Of a stretch of 38,758 nucleotides of DNA, positions 1-7,934 are shown in pieces. The notes under the pieces are model-generated. The model had not been told where the DNA came from and did not search any database. It was given only the letters and a program-made list of their open reading frames with translations. A program made the position numbers and the translations under genes. Source of the stretch: Planctomycetia bacterium (GTDB lineage Bacteria; Planctomycetota; Planctomycetia; Planctomycetales; Planctomycetaceae); the NCBI GenBank assembly GCA_026400935.1, contig JAPLNX010000109.1, positions 1 to 38,758 on the forward strand. The letters are read 5' to 3'. Position 1 is the stretch's first letter. Every line of letters starts with the position of its first letter.

Positions 1-204
1 CCTACACCGGCAAACCGACACAATCGCAGCCCGTAGCTCGGTTCTGCCCACCGCACCGGCGCATCACCCGCACCACAAAAATCCAACAAGCCGCACTCCA
101 AATCTAATGGCAGGTTATTTCTTGGTCGTGGCACTAGCACGCCACGACCGGTTGCGCCGTCAAAACCCGTTCCGCGATTCAAGCCGGCACGTAGCGACAG
201 TTCC

Positions 205-648
205 GTGTTGGCGAAGTTGAAAGACCCCGCCATATTGAAACTATTGCCTGTCGCAGCCGGCCTGCTGTTGGTTGTCGGTTGGTTTTCGATGCCAGAGAGC
301 AATGCCGGAGACGTCACGCTTTACAACGAACTCAACAATCTGATTACCGAAGTCCGAACGAAACGTGCTCAGGATCCGAAATCACTCCCGCAACTCAAAG
401 ACGAACTGGACAAAGCGGCTGATCGCATTGTGAAGAAACTGGAAAAAACGGCTGACGGTGACCACCCCGCACGACAACGTCTTCTATGGTGCGCGAAAAC
501 AACGGTTCCACAAATGACAAAAGTCGGTCTAGCCACTGAGGCTCTCGCTGAGAAACAAGTCATTGCTCAGTTGGATCAAACCGCAGTCCTGCTCGGACTG
601 AAACCGGCTCCGCCGCCGGTCGCCGTGGCCGAGTTAGTGACTGACTAA
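205..648 (+). CDS. Small membrane-anchored protein of unknown function
   Basis: I do not recognise a family. The product (147 aa from a GTG start) has one hydrophobic segment at about residues 9-30, ending in a small-residue stretch, followed by a charged, mostly helical region rich in Lys, Asp and Glu (about 35-110) and a Pro/Ala-rich tail. It is probably anchored in the membrane with a helical domain outside. The start is uncertain: this frame is open from base 37, just after a TAG, and the upstream stretch would encode a Pro/Ser/Lys/Arg-rich segment, but there is no ATG and no clear Shine-Dalgarno before the GTG. The gene may therefore start further upstream at an unusual codon, or it may be the tail of a frameshifted longer gene. 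A short hairpin follows at 748-772. Confidence 0.55.
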   Translation: MLAKLKDPAILKLLPVAAGLLLVVGWFSMPESNAGDVTLYNELNNLITEVRTKRAQDPKSLPQLKDELDKAADRIVKKLEKTADGDHPARQRLLWCAKTTVPQMTKVGLATEALAEKQVIAQLDQTAVLLGLKPAPPPVAVAELVTD

Positions 649-747
649 CAACCACGGAACGTTGGTGTTGCTCAACACATCGCAAGTCATTCTTGCTGTA
701 GCCGCTGATATGCACGACTACAGCGGCGAAAACACGCAAGCTGTCCG

Positions 748-772
748 ACTCAAGCAACATCACATCTTGAGT
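748..772. other. Short inverted repeat downstream of the first gene
   Basis: A 7-bp inverted repeat (ACTCAAG / CTTGAGT) with an 11-base loop lies between the converging small membrane protein and cupin genes. There is no clear T-run, so a terminator role is only possible. A second short inverted pair (CCGCTG / CAGCGG, about 702-726) lies just before it. Confidence 0.3.
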
Positions 773-807
773 TTCTGCGGACAGAAGGAAGCATCGCGAC
801 GGTTGGC

Positions 808-1173
808 TCATAGAAACACCGTTTCGCGATCGCCGGTCGAGAACACAATCAAGCAAACGATCGGCTCGCTACCGTTGTTGGTCATGTTATGTGTGACGCC
901 GGAAGGAATGCGAATGGTCATGCCTGCGGTGAGTTCAACGGAGTCATCGTCAAAGCTGTGCTGCCCCGTCCCGTTGAGCATATACAACACCTCTTCGCAG
1001 TTCGGGTGATAATGCCGAGGGTTCCGCTGTCCCGGTGGGATGTTGCAAATTCCAACTGTTTGCATCGCACCAGGAGAAAGCTTGGCGTTACAGAGCCATT
1101 TGAGGGTTCCCCAAGGAAAGACCTCTTCATTGAGCAACTTGCTGTCGGTCACACAGGTGGGGAGATCGAACAT
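808..1173 (-). CDS. Small single-domain cupin protein
   Basis: A 121-aa single-domain cupin. Motif 1 is visible as P-P-G-x-x-x-P-R-H-Y-H-x-N-x-E-E, with the two His and Glu that normally bind the metal. Motif 2 follows as G-M-T-I-R-I-P-x-G-V-T-H-N, with the third metal His. Small cupins of this type bind a divalent metal and act as sugar or keto-acid isomerases, dioxygenases or ligand sensors; the sequence does not say which. I chose the ATG at 1173 over the longer open frame to 1404 because AGGAAG lies 7 bases upstream and the cupin homology starts soon after it; the upstream extension falls in a palindromic intergenic stretch. The gene is divergent from the amidohydrolase at 1426, so the two may share a regulatory region. 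Confidence 0.85.
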   Translation of the reverse strand: MFDLPTCVTDSKLLNEEVFPWGTLKWLCNAKLSPGAMQTVGICNIPPGQRNPRHYHPNCEEVLYMLNGTGQHSFDDDSVELTAGMTIRIPSGVTHNMTNNGSEPIVCLIVFSTGDRETVFL

Positions 1174-1258
1174 CTTGGTTCTTCCTAAGCAGTGACATTG
1201 ACGAGAGTGACTTTCTCCACCACCGCAGATTACAAACCGCAAGCCCCAAAGTAACCTT

Positions 1259-1350
1259 GTCACCCAAAACGTCAGTGAGAGCGGTCGCATAAGGCGACCG
1301 TGAATCGAGTGTCTCACGAACTGATTGCCCTCGCCGATGCTTTGGGTGAC
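1259..1350. repeat. Imperfect palindromic element between divergent genes
   Basis: The outer arms are GTCACCCAAA (1259-1268) and TTTGGGTGAC (1341-1350). A second inner pair (GTGAGA / TCTCAC) lies inside them, and there is an inner hairpin CGGTCGC / GCGACCG at 1282-1300. The nested arrangement suits a small palindromic (MITE- or REP-like) element better than an operator. It fills much of the 252-base gap between the cupin and amidohydrolase genes. Confidence 0.5.
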
Positions 1351-1425
1351 ATGACGGTGCGGCTTACGAAAACGGCTATTGGACTCATCACGGCTTTCTG
1401 ACAAACGGCATTTGGAGATCCTTCC

Positions 1426-2394
1426 ATGTACCCAGCGGACTTAATGATGACTCGACGAGAGGCTCTTGCAGTTGGTGCTGCGGTTGGTCTGACTGCATTG
1501 AATACTTCTTCGCCGTTGCACGCGCAGACAAAGCCTGCGAACGAGACACCGTGGATCGACGCACATTCGCATATCTGGCCGCCGGAGACTGACAAATTTC
1601 CGCTCGCACCAGGAAAGACGAAGAAGGATCTCAATCCGTCGAGCTTCACTGACGACGAACTGATGGCGATTGCTCGGCCTGAAGGTGTCGGGCGAGTCGT
1701 ATTGATTCAGCATTCGGTCTATCACTTGTTCGACAACTCGTACTTGATCGACGCGGTACGACGACATCCAAAGATGTTCCGAGTGCAGGGCATGGTCGAT
1801 GACCAGCAACCACATCCGGGCGAAACGATGAAGAAGCTCTTGCCGCAAGGCGTTACGGGGTTTCGGATCACTCCGTTTGTTCGCGAACCCAAGGACCAAC
1901 CGGCTTGGCTGACAACTCCTGGCATGATCGAAATGTGGAAGACCTGTGCAGAAACGCGTCAGGCAATGTGCCTGCTGATCAACGCGTCGGACTTGCCGAG
2001 CACCGATAAAATGTGTGAGCAACATCCTGACACGCCGGTGGTGATCGATCACTTCGCGCGTATCGGGGCTGATGGCCAACTGCGTGCCGAAGAGATCAAA
2101 AATCTTTGTCGACTTGCGCGTCACAAACATACGAGTGTCAAGCTTTCGGCGTATTACGCGCTCGGGCAAAAGAAGCCCACACACGACGAATTGATCCCGA
2201 TGATCAAGCGGCTGTTTGAAGCGTTTGGTCCTCAACGTTTGATGTGGGCCAGCGACTGTCCGTATCAAATTCAGGGTGCCAACAACTATAAGGCGTCCAT
2301 CAGCCTCGTCCGCGATCGACTCGATTTCGTGTCGGCGGAGGACAAGCAATGGTTGCTCGCCAAAACGGCGGAGAAGTTTTTCTTTTACGCATGA
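1426..2394 (+). CDS. Secreted amidohydrolase-2 family metal-dependent hydrolase
   Basis: A 322-aa TIM-barrel hydrolase of the amidohydrolase-2 type (COG3618-like, the family of lactone hydrolases and related decarboxylases). The metal motif D-A-H-S-H is at residues 45-49, a V-I-D-H-F motif follows in mid-protein, and the late barrel motif W-A-S-D-C-P-Y supplies the conserved Asp. The N-terminus carries T-R-R-E-A-L followed by a hydrophobic stretch and an A-Q cleavage-like site near residue 34, which suggests Tat-type export. GGAG lies 8-9 bases before the ATG; internal Met7 and Met8 are alternatives. A small ABM-domain gene follows after 49 bases on the same strand, and a cupin gene is divergent, so a small catabolic unit for an aromatic or sugar-derived substrate is plausible, but the substrate cannot be read from the sequence. 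Confidence 0.88.
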   Translation: MYPADLMMTRREALAVGAAVGLTALNTSSPLHAQTKPANETPWIDAHSHIWPPETDKFPLAPGKTKKDLNPSSFTDDELMAIARPEGVGRVVLIQHSVYHLFDNSYLIDAVRRHPKMFRVQGMVDDQQPHPGETMKKLLPQGVTGFRITPFVREPKDQPAWLTTPGMIEMWKTCAETRQAMCLLINASDLPSTDKMCEQHPDTPVVIDHFARIGADGQLRAEEIKNLCRLARHKHTSVKLSAYYALGQKKPTHDELIPMIKRLFEAFGPQRLMWASDCPYQIQGANNYKASISLVRDRLDFVSAEDKQWLLAKTAEKFFFYA

Positions 2395-2443
2395 TGATCA
2401 AGTCGATTATCACACTCACTACTTTTGAATGGGAAATATCTGC

Positions 2444-2728
2444 ATGGTTACAGTCGGCATGAATTATCACGTCATCGAAGGGAAGCAAAAAGATTTTGAA
2501 GACAAGTTCGCGGGAGTCATCGACGCTCTGCGAGCCGCTGCTGGACACACAAACTCAACGCTTTGGAAAGACGTCAGCGATAGCGCTTCGTATCTCATCA
2601 CCAGCGAGTGGTCAGACGAGACCGCCTTCCAAGAATTCATTCGCAGCGAGGCTTTCCGCGCGGTGACAAACTGGGGCAAAGAACAAATTCTTTCTGGCCG
2701 TCCACAGCACAAAATCTACAAACACTAA
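2444..2728 (+). CDS. Antibiotic-biosynthesis-monooxygenase (ABM) domain protein
   Basis: A 94-aa protein with the ABM dimeric alpha/beta-barrel pattern: an N-terminal beta strand (V-T-V-G-M-N-Y-H-V), an amphipathic helix with a conserved F-E-x-K-F pattern, then T-L-W-K-D, Y-L-I-T-S-E-W and a last helix with F-x-x-x-x-x-F. Members are small cofactor-free quinol oxygenases, haem-degrading enzymes or stress proteins. I used the ATG at 2444, with GGGAA about 9 bases upstream; an in-frame ATG at 2429 would add five residues. It lies 49 bases after the amidohydrolase and is probably co-transcribed with it. Confidence 0.8.
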   Translation: MVTVGMNYHVIEGKQKDFEDKFAGVIDALRAAAGHTNSTLWKDVSDSASYLITSEWSDETAFQEFIRSEAFRAVTNWGKEQILSGRPQHKIYKH

Positions 2729-3033
2729 TCCATGACAGTGATTCTCCTGTTTGCGCCGTTCTCGAAATGAGTTACACGGCGTACCGAAACGATCGCCAGG
2801 AAGGCAGTGTCGTTTCAAACAAACCGTGTTTTCTCACCCCAACCTAGCTTGTCTCGGTGGTTTTGGGGCTTTTGCACTACCCCTCGTTTCGAGACTAAAA
2901 ACTCGTAGTACATAAGCCCGATTCCACCGAGACAAGCTTCGATGGGGGTTGAATCGACATCGCAAGACTGAATGACAGACTGATAGCCGTGTTCGGCGTG
3001 TAACGAATTTTGACAGACAAGGATGTTTGTAAA
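2729..3033. other. 305-base intergenic region carrying palindrome family 1
   Basis: No gene is supported here. About 115 bases (2836-2950) are a family 1 palindromic element, listed separately. The last 80 bases before the downstream membrane enzyme hold an AAGGA Shine-Dalgarno-like stretch at 3018-3022. I see no convincing promoter or terminator. Confidence 0.6.
2836..2950. repeat. Palindromic element, family 1, copy A
   Basis: A long imperfect inverted repeat. The left arm contains AGCTTGTCTCGGTGG followed by GGGCTTTTGCACTAC. The right arm contains the mirror: CGTAGTACATAAGCCC, then CCACCGAGACAAGCTT and a G-run. Each arm holds its own smaller inverted repeat (CCACCGAG / CTCGGTGG in the consensus), so the element can fold into a branched structure. 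Matching elements lie at 30255-30358 and 31214-31338. This copy has drifted: GTACAT replaces GTGCAA in the right arm. Confidence 0.8.
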
Positions 3034-5103
3034 ATGTCGATGACTATTGTTGCAGACGATGCGGTCCCGGTTCATCGAAAAATGACCGCTGGAGCGAAAG
3101 CATGGAGCGGTTTTTCGCTGAGCTTTCTCAAACGATACGGCATACTGGCTGAACTTGTCTCGATCTTGATCGTAAGCTTCACACTGTCACGGCTTGGCTA
3201 TTTTCTGTGGTTTGCCGATTGGAAACAGCTCTCCCTAATCGACGTACTGAAGGTCTTCGTCACCGGTCTGCGATTTGACCTGCTGGCCGCGCTGTTGGGC
3301 GTACAACTTCAATTGTGGCACTTCACGTTCTGTCGAAATCAACGGCTGCTGACTAGCACGAGTCGGTGGTTCATGGAGGGCTGCTGGATCGTCGTGTTCT
3401 TGTTTGTGCCGTTGTTTGTGATCATCGAAGCATTGTTTTTCCAAGAGTTCGATGGGCGTCTGAATTACATTGCGTTTGAATATCTCGTCTATCCGACCGA
3501 GGTTTGCTGCAACATTTGGCAATCGTTCCCAGTTGTCGAATTACTGCTCGTTGTCGCGGCGTTTGGGCTCGGGCCGTATTTTTTCTTCCGACGTCGGTTC
3601 GTCCAACGACTGGAAGATCAGATGCCGTTGCCCAATCGTCTGGCGATCTTCGGCGGAACATGGGCTCTGATAGTTGGTCTCTGGGCAACGAGCGGCATGG
3701 CTACCATGAATGTTACGCCGGATCGCACTTCAAACGAATGTGCGGGGAACGGGCTTTACACGTTCGTGTACCACGCTTGGACCTGTCATTTCGATTACGA
3801 GCAGTATTATCTAACGATCAATCAATCCGAAGCGGCACATGAGGTTCGACAGCACCTTGTACGTTCCGGTGACGACGTGCATGAAGAGTCCGCGAATCCG
3901 CTTGATCGCACTGTGCATCAAGCGGCACCTCGCAAGGATTGGAACGTCGTCATCATTTTGGAAGAGAGTTTTGGTTCTGACTTCGTTGGTGTTTTGGGAG
4001 ACAAGCGTGGTTTGACTCCCTGCGTTGACAAGCTGTCGCGTGAAGGAACGCTCTTCGACAATTTTTATGCGACAGGCAATCGAACGGCTCGAGCGCTCGA
4101 AGCGGTGACAACTTCACTGCCGCCGATCCCAACGGAATCCATTCTGAAGCGAGATCATTCGCAACACGTCTTCACATTGGCTCATGCTTTGAAAGAACGA
4201 GATTACAACCGCACCTTCATGTATGCCGGACGAGGGTTGTTTGACGGGGTTCGATCCTTCATGACCGCGAACGGATTCGATCGCTTTGTCGAAGAGAAAG
4301 ATTTCGTGAACCCGGCGTTCGTCAACGCGTGGGGTGTTTCGGATGAAGACCTATTCAATCGCGCACTGACAGAACTCGATAGTCTGCATGCCGAAGGAAA
4401 ACCATTTTTCACGATGCTGCTAACGGTCTCGAACCACCGGCCGTTCACCTATCCCGACGGCCGCATTGACCGACCTTCGTCGGAACTCAGCCGCGAAAAC
4501 GCGGTCAAGTACGCTGACTGGTCGATTGGCATGTTCTTCGACAAAGCCAAAGATCATGCTTGGAAGAAGGACACGATCTTCGTCGTTATGGGAGATCATG
4601 GAGCCCGAGTTTACGGCAGCCAGAAATTCCCGATGAAGTCTTATCGCGTACCAGTTCTGCTACTGAGGCCCGATGACAGCAGTGGAGGGAAACGATGTCA
4701 CACGCTCGCGTCATCGCTCGACATCGCTCCAACGATCATGGGATTGCTCGGCGGAGATTATCGTTCGGTCTTCTTTGGTCGCGACGTTCTTAACCTGCCC
4801 CCCGAACAAGGTTACGCGCTGATGCAACACAACCACGATGTAGCGTTGTTGACAGCCGACAACAAACTTGTGGTTCTCGATGCGCGTCGCCAAGCGTGGG
4901 TCTATGACTTCGATAAGAACAACTTTTCACTCAAGGCTGAAAAGCTCCCGACTCCGGAACGACTCCGCTCAGCGATCTCGTTCTTTCAAATGGCGAATCG
5001 CCTGTACTATGACGAGTTCCAGTTCCCGGGAATACCGAAGACAACGAGCGTCAGTCCGCTCAACCTGCCAGACCTCGCAAGCAAGCCACAGGACAAGCAG
5101 TAA
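3034..5103 (+). CDS. LtaS/MdoB-type membrane phosphoglycerol transferase-like sulfatase-fold protein
   Basis: A 689-aa protein with about five N-terminal membrane segments (residues about 35-225) followed by an extracytoplasmic alkaline-phosphatase/sulfatase-fold domain, the architecture of lipoteichoic acid synthase and the glucan phosphoglycerol transferase MdoB. Catalytic and metal positions are recognisable: E311 in I-L-E-E-S-F, nucleophilic T351 in G-N-R-T-A-R, and D521/H522 in M-G-D-H-G. A motif S-N-H-R-P-F-T-Y-P resembles the substrate-site His segment of this family. Members transfer phosphoglycerol or a related phospho-group from a lipid to an envelope glycan; in a Gram-negative-type planctomycete the acceptor is unknown. 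I chose the ATG at 3034 with AAGGA 11 bases upstream; a TTG at 3010 would add eight residues. Confidence 0.85.
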   Translation: MSMTIVADDAVPVHRKMTAGAKAWSGFSLSFLKRYGILAELVSILIVSFTLSRLGYFLWFADWKQLSLIDVLKVFVTGLRFDLLAALLGVQLQLWHFTFCRNQRLLTSTSRWFMEGCWIVVFLFVPLFVIIEALFFQEFDGRLNYIAFEYLVYPTEVCCNIWQSFPVVELLLVVAAFGLGPYFFFRRRFVQRLEDQMPLPNRLAIFGGTWALIVGLWATSGMATMNVTPDRTSNECAGNGLYTFVYHAWTCHFDYEQYYLTINQSEAAHEVRQHLVRSGDDVHEESANPLDRTVHQAAPRKDWNVVIILEESFGSDFVGVLGDKRGLTPCVDKLSREGTLFDNFYATGNRTARALEAVTTSLPPIPTESILKRDHSQHVFTLAHALKERDYNRTFMYAGRGLFDGVRSFMTANGFDRFVEEKDFVNPAFVNAWGVSDEDLFNRALTELDSLHAEGKPFFTMLLTVSNHRPFTYPDGRIDRPSSELSRENAVKYADWSIGMFFDKAKDHAWKKDTIFVVMGDHGARVYGSQKFPMKSYRVPVLLLRPDDSSGGKRCHTLASSLDIAPTIMGLLGGDYRSVFFGRDVLNLPPEQGYALMQHNHDVALLTADNKLVVLDARRQAWVYDFDKNNFSLKAEKLPTPERLRSAISFFQMANRLYYDEFQFPGIPKTTSVSPLNLPDLASKPQDKQ

Positions 5104-5205
5104 CACGTTGCAACAGTAGACCGGTCACTGCATCACTAGGGTCTTGCACTCTGGGAATGAAGCGTGAGTCGTCTACCTTGGCGATGAGATCAGGATCAAG
5201 CTGCC

Positions 5206-7227
5206 GTGACGGAATCGTGCGTGAACTCATCGAATGACGTTATTGATGAAAGCCGCGATGTGCGGCGATATGCGATGCGATTGATCGTGGTCGCGGCCTC
5301 GGTCATGTCGTTGGTACAAATTCTAAATTCACAACCGTTGCAAAGCGCGAATGATCGGTCACGCTGGGCAACAGTTTGGTCGCTCGTTGAGCGTGGTACG
5401 TTCCAGATTGATGAAATCGATGCACGACCCGGTTGGGGAACGATCGACAAAGTGCGGCACGAGGGCCACTTTTATTCGTCAAAGCCACCGTTACAGAGCA
5501 CGTTGGTGGCGGGCGTCTATTGGTGTGTGAAGCGAGTCACCGGTTGGAACTTGGATCATGACACGGCGGAAGTTTCCCGTCTGATTTTGCTGATCATCAA
5601 TTGGTTGCCGCGAGTACTTTCCCTGATCCTGATTTCGATGTTGGTCGAATGGAATGCGCGGCGCGATATCAGCAAGCTATTCGTGTTAACGGTCGCCAGT
5701 TGGGGAACATTGCTGGGTCCGTTCTCGTCTTCACTCAACAATCATTTTCCGGCGGCAGTCTGCACACTGATCACGATGTTTGCTGCATTGCGAATTCTCA
5801 ATGACGGTGAGCGGCGGGTACGGTTCTTTGTCATCACCGGTGTTTTTGCGGGATGCACGTTTTGCTTTGAATTGCCCGCCGCTCTGTTGGTGGTAGTCTT
5901 CGGAGCATTGTTGTTGAAGGCTGATGCCCGTCGTACGTTGTTTGCTTTTGTTCCTGCGGCCTTGATTCCGATGACCGCTTTCGCCGTGACGAATTGGCTT
6001 GCGACCGGTGGAGCAATGCCGTTTTATTCGAGTTACGGCAGTGACAAATACGTTTACGAACACGAAGGGGTTCCGAGCTATTGGTCGAACCCGCAAGGAC
6101 TCGACCGCAACCTGGATTCTCCGCTGCTGTACTTCGTGCATTGCACTGTCGGGCATCACGGCCTGCTGTCGCTGACGCCAGTCTTCTTGCTGACATTTAT
6201 TGGCTGGCTGCGTTGGAACCGCTGGGAACAATGTCGGCAACGGACAATGCTCATCGTCGGTGCGGCGATGACGGTGATTGTGCTCGGCTTCTATCTATCG
6301 AAAACGCAGCACTACAACTACGGCGGCAACAGCGTCGCCTTGCGTTGGATGTTGTGGCTCACGCCGCTGTGGTTGATCGCGATGATCCCGGTCTTGGATG
6401 CATGGGGCACGCGGCGTTGGTTTCGATGTCTCGCGTCAGTGCTGCTGATCGCGTCGATCACATCGGCCAGTCTACCGGGAGGCAATCCGTGGCAACATCC
6501 GTGGCTCTTCACGCTGATGGAACGCTGGGGCTGGATCGACTACACCGAGCCTGCTCCTGCATTCAACTTCAAGCACAAGCTGTGGTCATGGTTCCCGAAG
6601 CTCGGCGATCCAACGGCAAAAGAGGCGTCATTCGTGAAGTTTGTTGGGACTGGATCAAGCCTGTTGACTCCGGATTCAGCGTTCGACAAATCAACCGTCG
6701 GAAAGTTTGATCTTAGTTTATCGACGAATCCAAACGGTGATTCTGCACTCGCAGGAATTCAAAGCATTCAGTTCATTTGGAATGCTGAGAGCACGACTAC
6801 AAACAAACGATCCGCTGTCATTTCCGTAAACGTGGCGGCATTCAACTCTGGAAAGAAATCATCCGAGTTTCTGCGTTCATCCACCACAACGCCGTTGCAA
6901 CGCGATGAATTGATCGCACTGCAACGACTCGCCACTGGACTGCCTCAAGCGGTTGAGTTTCATCCCGGACACATTCGATATCTCAAGACACCACTGCGAT
7001 CAAACAAAGCCTTTCGATGTCAGCGAGCTGCTGCTCAGACTTTGTTTCAACCGCAACACGCCGACCATCCGTTGCGCTATCGTTGCGACTTGTGGTTATG
7101 CGAAGAGATTCCATTCGGCGTGGCTCAGTTGGAAATCACAATCAGTGATCCAGAGACCACGCAAACATTGACGTTTCAACGACTGACAGCCGTTGAAGCA
7201 ACCGGCTTCACACCGCAGAAACGTTGA
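5206..7227 (+). CDS. Multi-spanning GT-C-like membrane protein with C-terminal extracytoplasmic domain
   Basis: A 673-aa protein with many hydrophobic segments between about residues 25 and 425, then a soluble region of about 230 residues. The first loop has E-R-G-T-F-x-I-D-E and D-K-V-x-H-x-G-H-F-Y-S-S-K-P-P-L, a pattern like the acidic first loop of GT-C glycosyltransferases such as the ArnT/PMT-like group, which use lipid-linked sugar donors on the outer face of the membrane. Donor and acceptor are unknown. The C-terminal region has no fold I recognise and looks beta-rich. The GTG start at 5206 has AGGA about 10 bases upstream. The gene follows the LtaS-like gene by 102 bases on the same strand, consistent with a shared envelope-glycan role, but this is inference. 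Confidence 0.65.
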   Translation: MTESCVNSSNDVIDESRDVRRYAMRLIVVAASVMSLVQILNSQPLQSANDRSRWATVWSLVERGTFQIDEIDARPGWGTIDKVRHEGHFYSSKPPLQSTLVAGVYWCVKRVTGWNLDHDTAEVSRLILLIINWLPRVLSLILISMLVEWNARRDISKLFVLTVASWGTLLGPFSSSLNNHFPAAVCTLITMFAALRILNDGERRVRFFVITGVFAGCTFCFELPAALLVVVFGALLLKADARRTLFAFVPAALIPMTAFAVTNWLATGGAMPFYSSYGSDKYVYEHEGVPSYWSNPQGLDRNLDSPLLYFVHCTVGHHGLLSLTPVFLLTFIGWLRWNRWEQCRQRTMLIVGAAMTVIVLGFYLSKTQHYNYGGNSVALRWMLWLTPLWLIAMIPVLDAWGTRRWFRCLASVLLIASITSASLPGGNPWQHPWLFTLMERWGWIDYTEPAPAFNFKHKLWSWFPKLGDPTAKEASFVKFVGTGSSLLTPDSAFDKSTVGKFDLSLSTNPNGDSALAGIQSIQFIWNAESTTTNKRSAVISVNVAAFNSGKKSSEFLRSSTTTPLQRDELIALQRLATGLPQAVEFHPGHIRYLKTPLRSNKAFRCQRAAAQTLFQPQHADHPLRYRCDLWLCEEIPFGVAQLEITISDPETTQTLTFQRLTAVEATGFTPQKR

Positions 7228-7349
7228 GTGATATCGCAACGTGACGTGAGTCGTGAAATCGAACCCTGTATTTTTCTCGGGAAAAATAGCAAAACTGTCG
7301 GCATACGTTGGTTGATTTCATAGATAGGCACCGTTAATTTCCGGCCCTG

Positions 7350-7369
7350 TTCGCGGGATTCCTCGCGAA
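7350..7369. other. Small hairpin upstream of the HU gene
   Basis: A perfect 6-bp inverted repeat TTCGCG / CGCGAA with an 8-base loop lies 95 bases before the HU-family start. A weak TTGATT(16)TTAATT promoter-like pair sits just upstream (7312-7339). Either could be regulatory; neither is strong. Confidence 0.25.
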
Positions 7370-7463
7370 AAGCTGAGTATTTCACGTCGGGCACAAACAC
7401 CAAGAAATGTTCCGTGACCCGGTTATCTGTTCGTCCCGCTGACCGTTCAAGAAAGGGAGTCAC

Positions 7464-7787
7464 ATGGCGGAAAAAGCTGCGAAGTCAATTTCCAAGTCCG
7501 AAATCCTTAACAAGCTGGCTGAAGACACGGAGCTGAACCGTAAGCAGGTTTCGGCAGTGCTTGAGTCACTGACCAACCTGATTGGTGCTCAGATCGGTAA
7601 GAAGGGTCCAGGGCTTATCGCAATTCCTGGTCTTCTGAAGATCGTCCGCATCAGCAAGCCAGCCACCAAAGCCCAAAAAGGTGTGCCGAACCCCTTCAAG
7701 CCAGGTGAGTTGATGGACCGTCCGGCCAAGCCGGCCAAGAATGTCGTCAAGGTTCGCCCGATGAAGGCCCTGAAGGACATGGTCTAA
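7464..7787 (+). CDS. HU/IHF-family DNA-binding protein
   Basis: A 107-aa histone-like protein. The N-terminal helical half (K-S-E-I-L-N-K-L-A-E-D-T-x-L-x-R-K-Q-V) and the I-P-G-L-L-K-I motif match the HU/IHF dimerisation domain; the beta-arm region follows with N-P-F-K-P-G-E. The usual arm R-N-P-x-T-G is altered to P-N-P-F-K-P-G, and the C-terminus has a short P-A-K-P-A-K stretch, so it is a divergent HU. These proteins bend DNA and compact the nucleoid as dimers. GGGAG lies six bases before the ATG. The gene appears monocistronic, with its own terminator directly downstream, and stands between an envelope gene pair and a convergent asparagine synthase. Confidence 0.92.
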   Translation: MAEKAAKSISKSEILNKLAEDTELNRKQVSAVLESLTNLIGAQIGKKGPGLIAIPGLLKIVRISKPATKAQKGVPNPFKPGELMDRPAKPAKNVVKVRPMKALKDMV

Positions 7788-7831
7788 ATCGATTCGAATT
7801 GAATCGACTGATTTAGTCTGAAACACCAGAA

Positions 7832-7866
7832 GCCCAGCTTTGTAAAAGCTGGGCCTCTGTTTTTTG
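7832..7866 (+). terminator. Rho-independent terminator after the HU gene
   Basis: The stem GCCCAGCTTT / AAAGCTGGGC at 7832-7854 encloses a short loop and is followed by CTCTG and a six-T run at 7861-7866. It sits 45 bases after the HU stop codon. It also lies between that gene and the convergent asparagine synthase. Confidence 0.88.
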
Positions 7867-7934
7867 TGGCGTATGCGGCTCTCGCGCGATTCGTTCGACA
7901 CCATCAACGCACGCGAGCCGCGTGCACCACGGGT

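Noticed and set aside
662-1009. 115-residue plus-strand frame overlapping the cupin gene
   Set aside because: It overlaps a well-supported cupin on the other strand and has no recognisable motif.
1441-2349. 302-residue open frame antisense to the amidohydrolase
   Set aside because: Arg/His-rich composition with no family resemblance, and it lies fully within a clear gene. It is a shadow frame.
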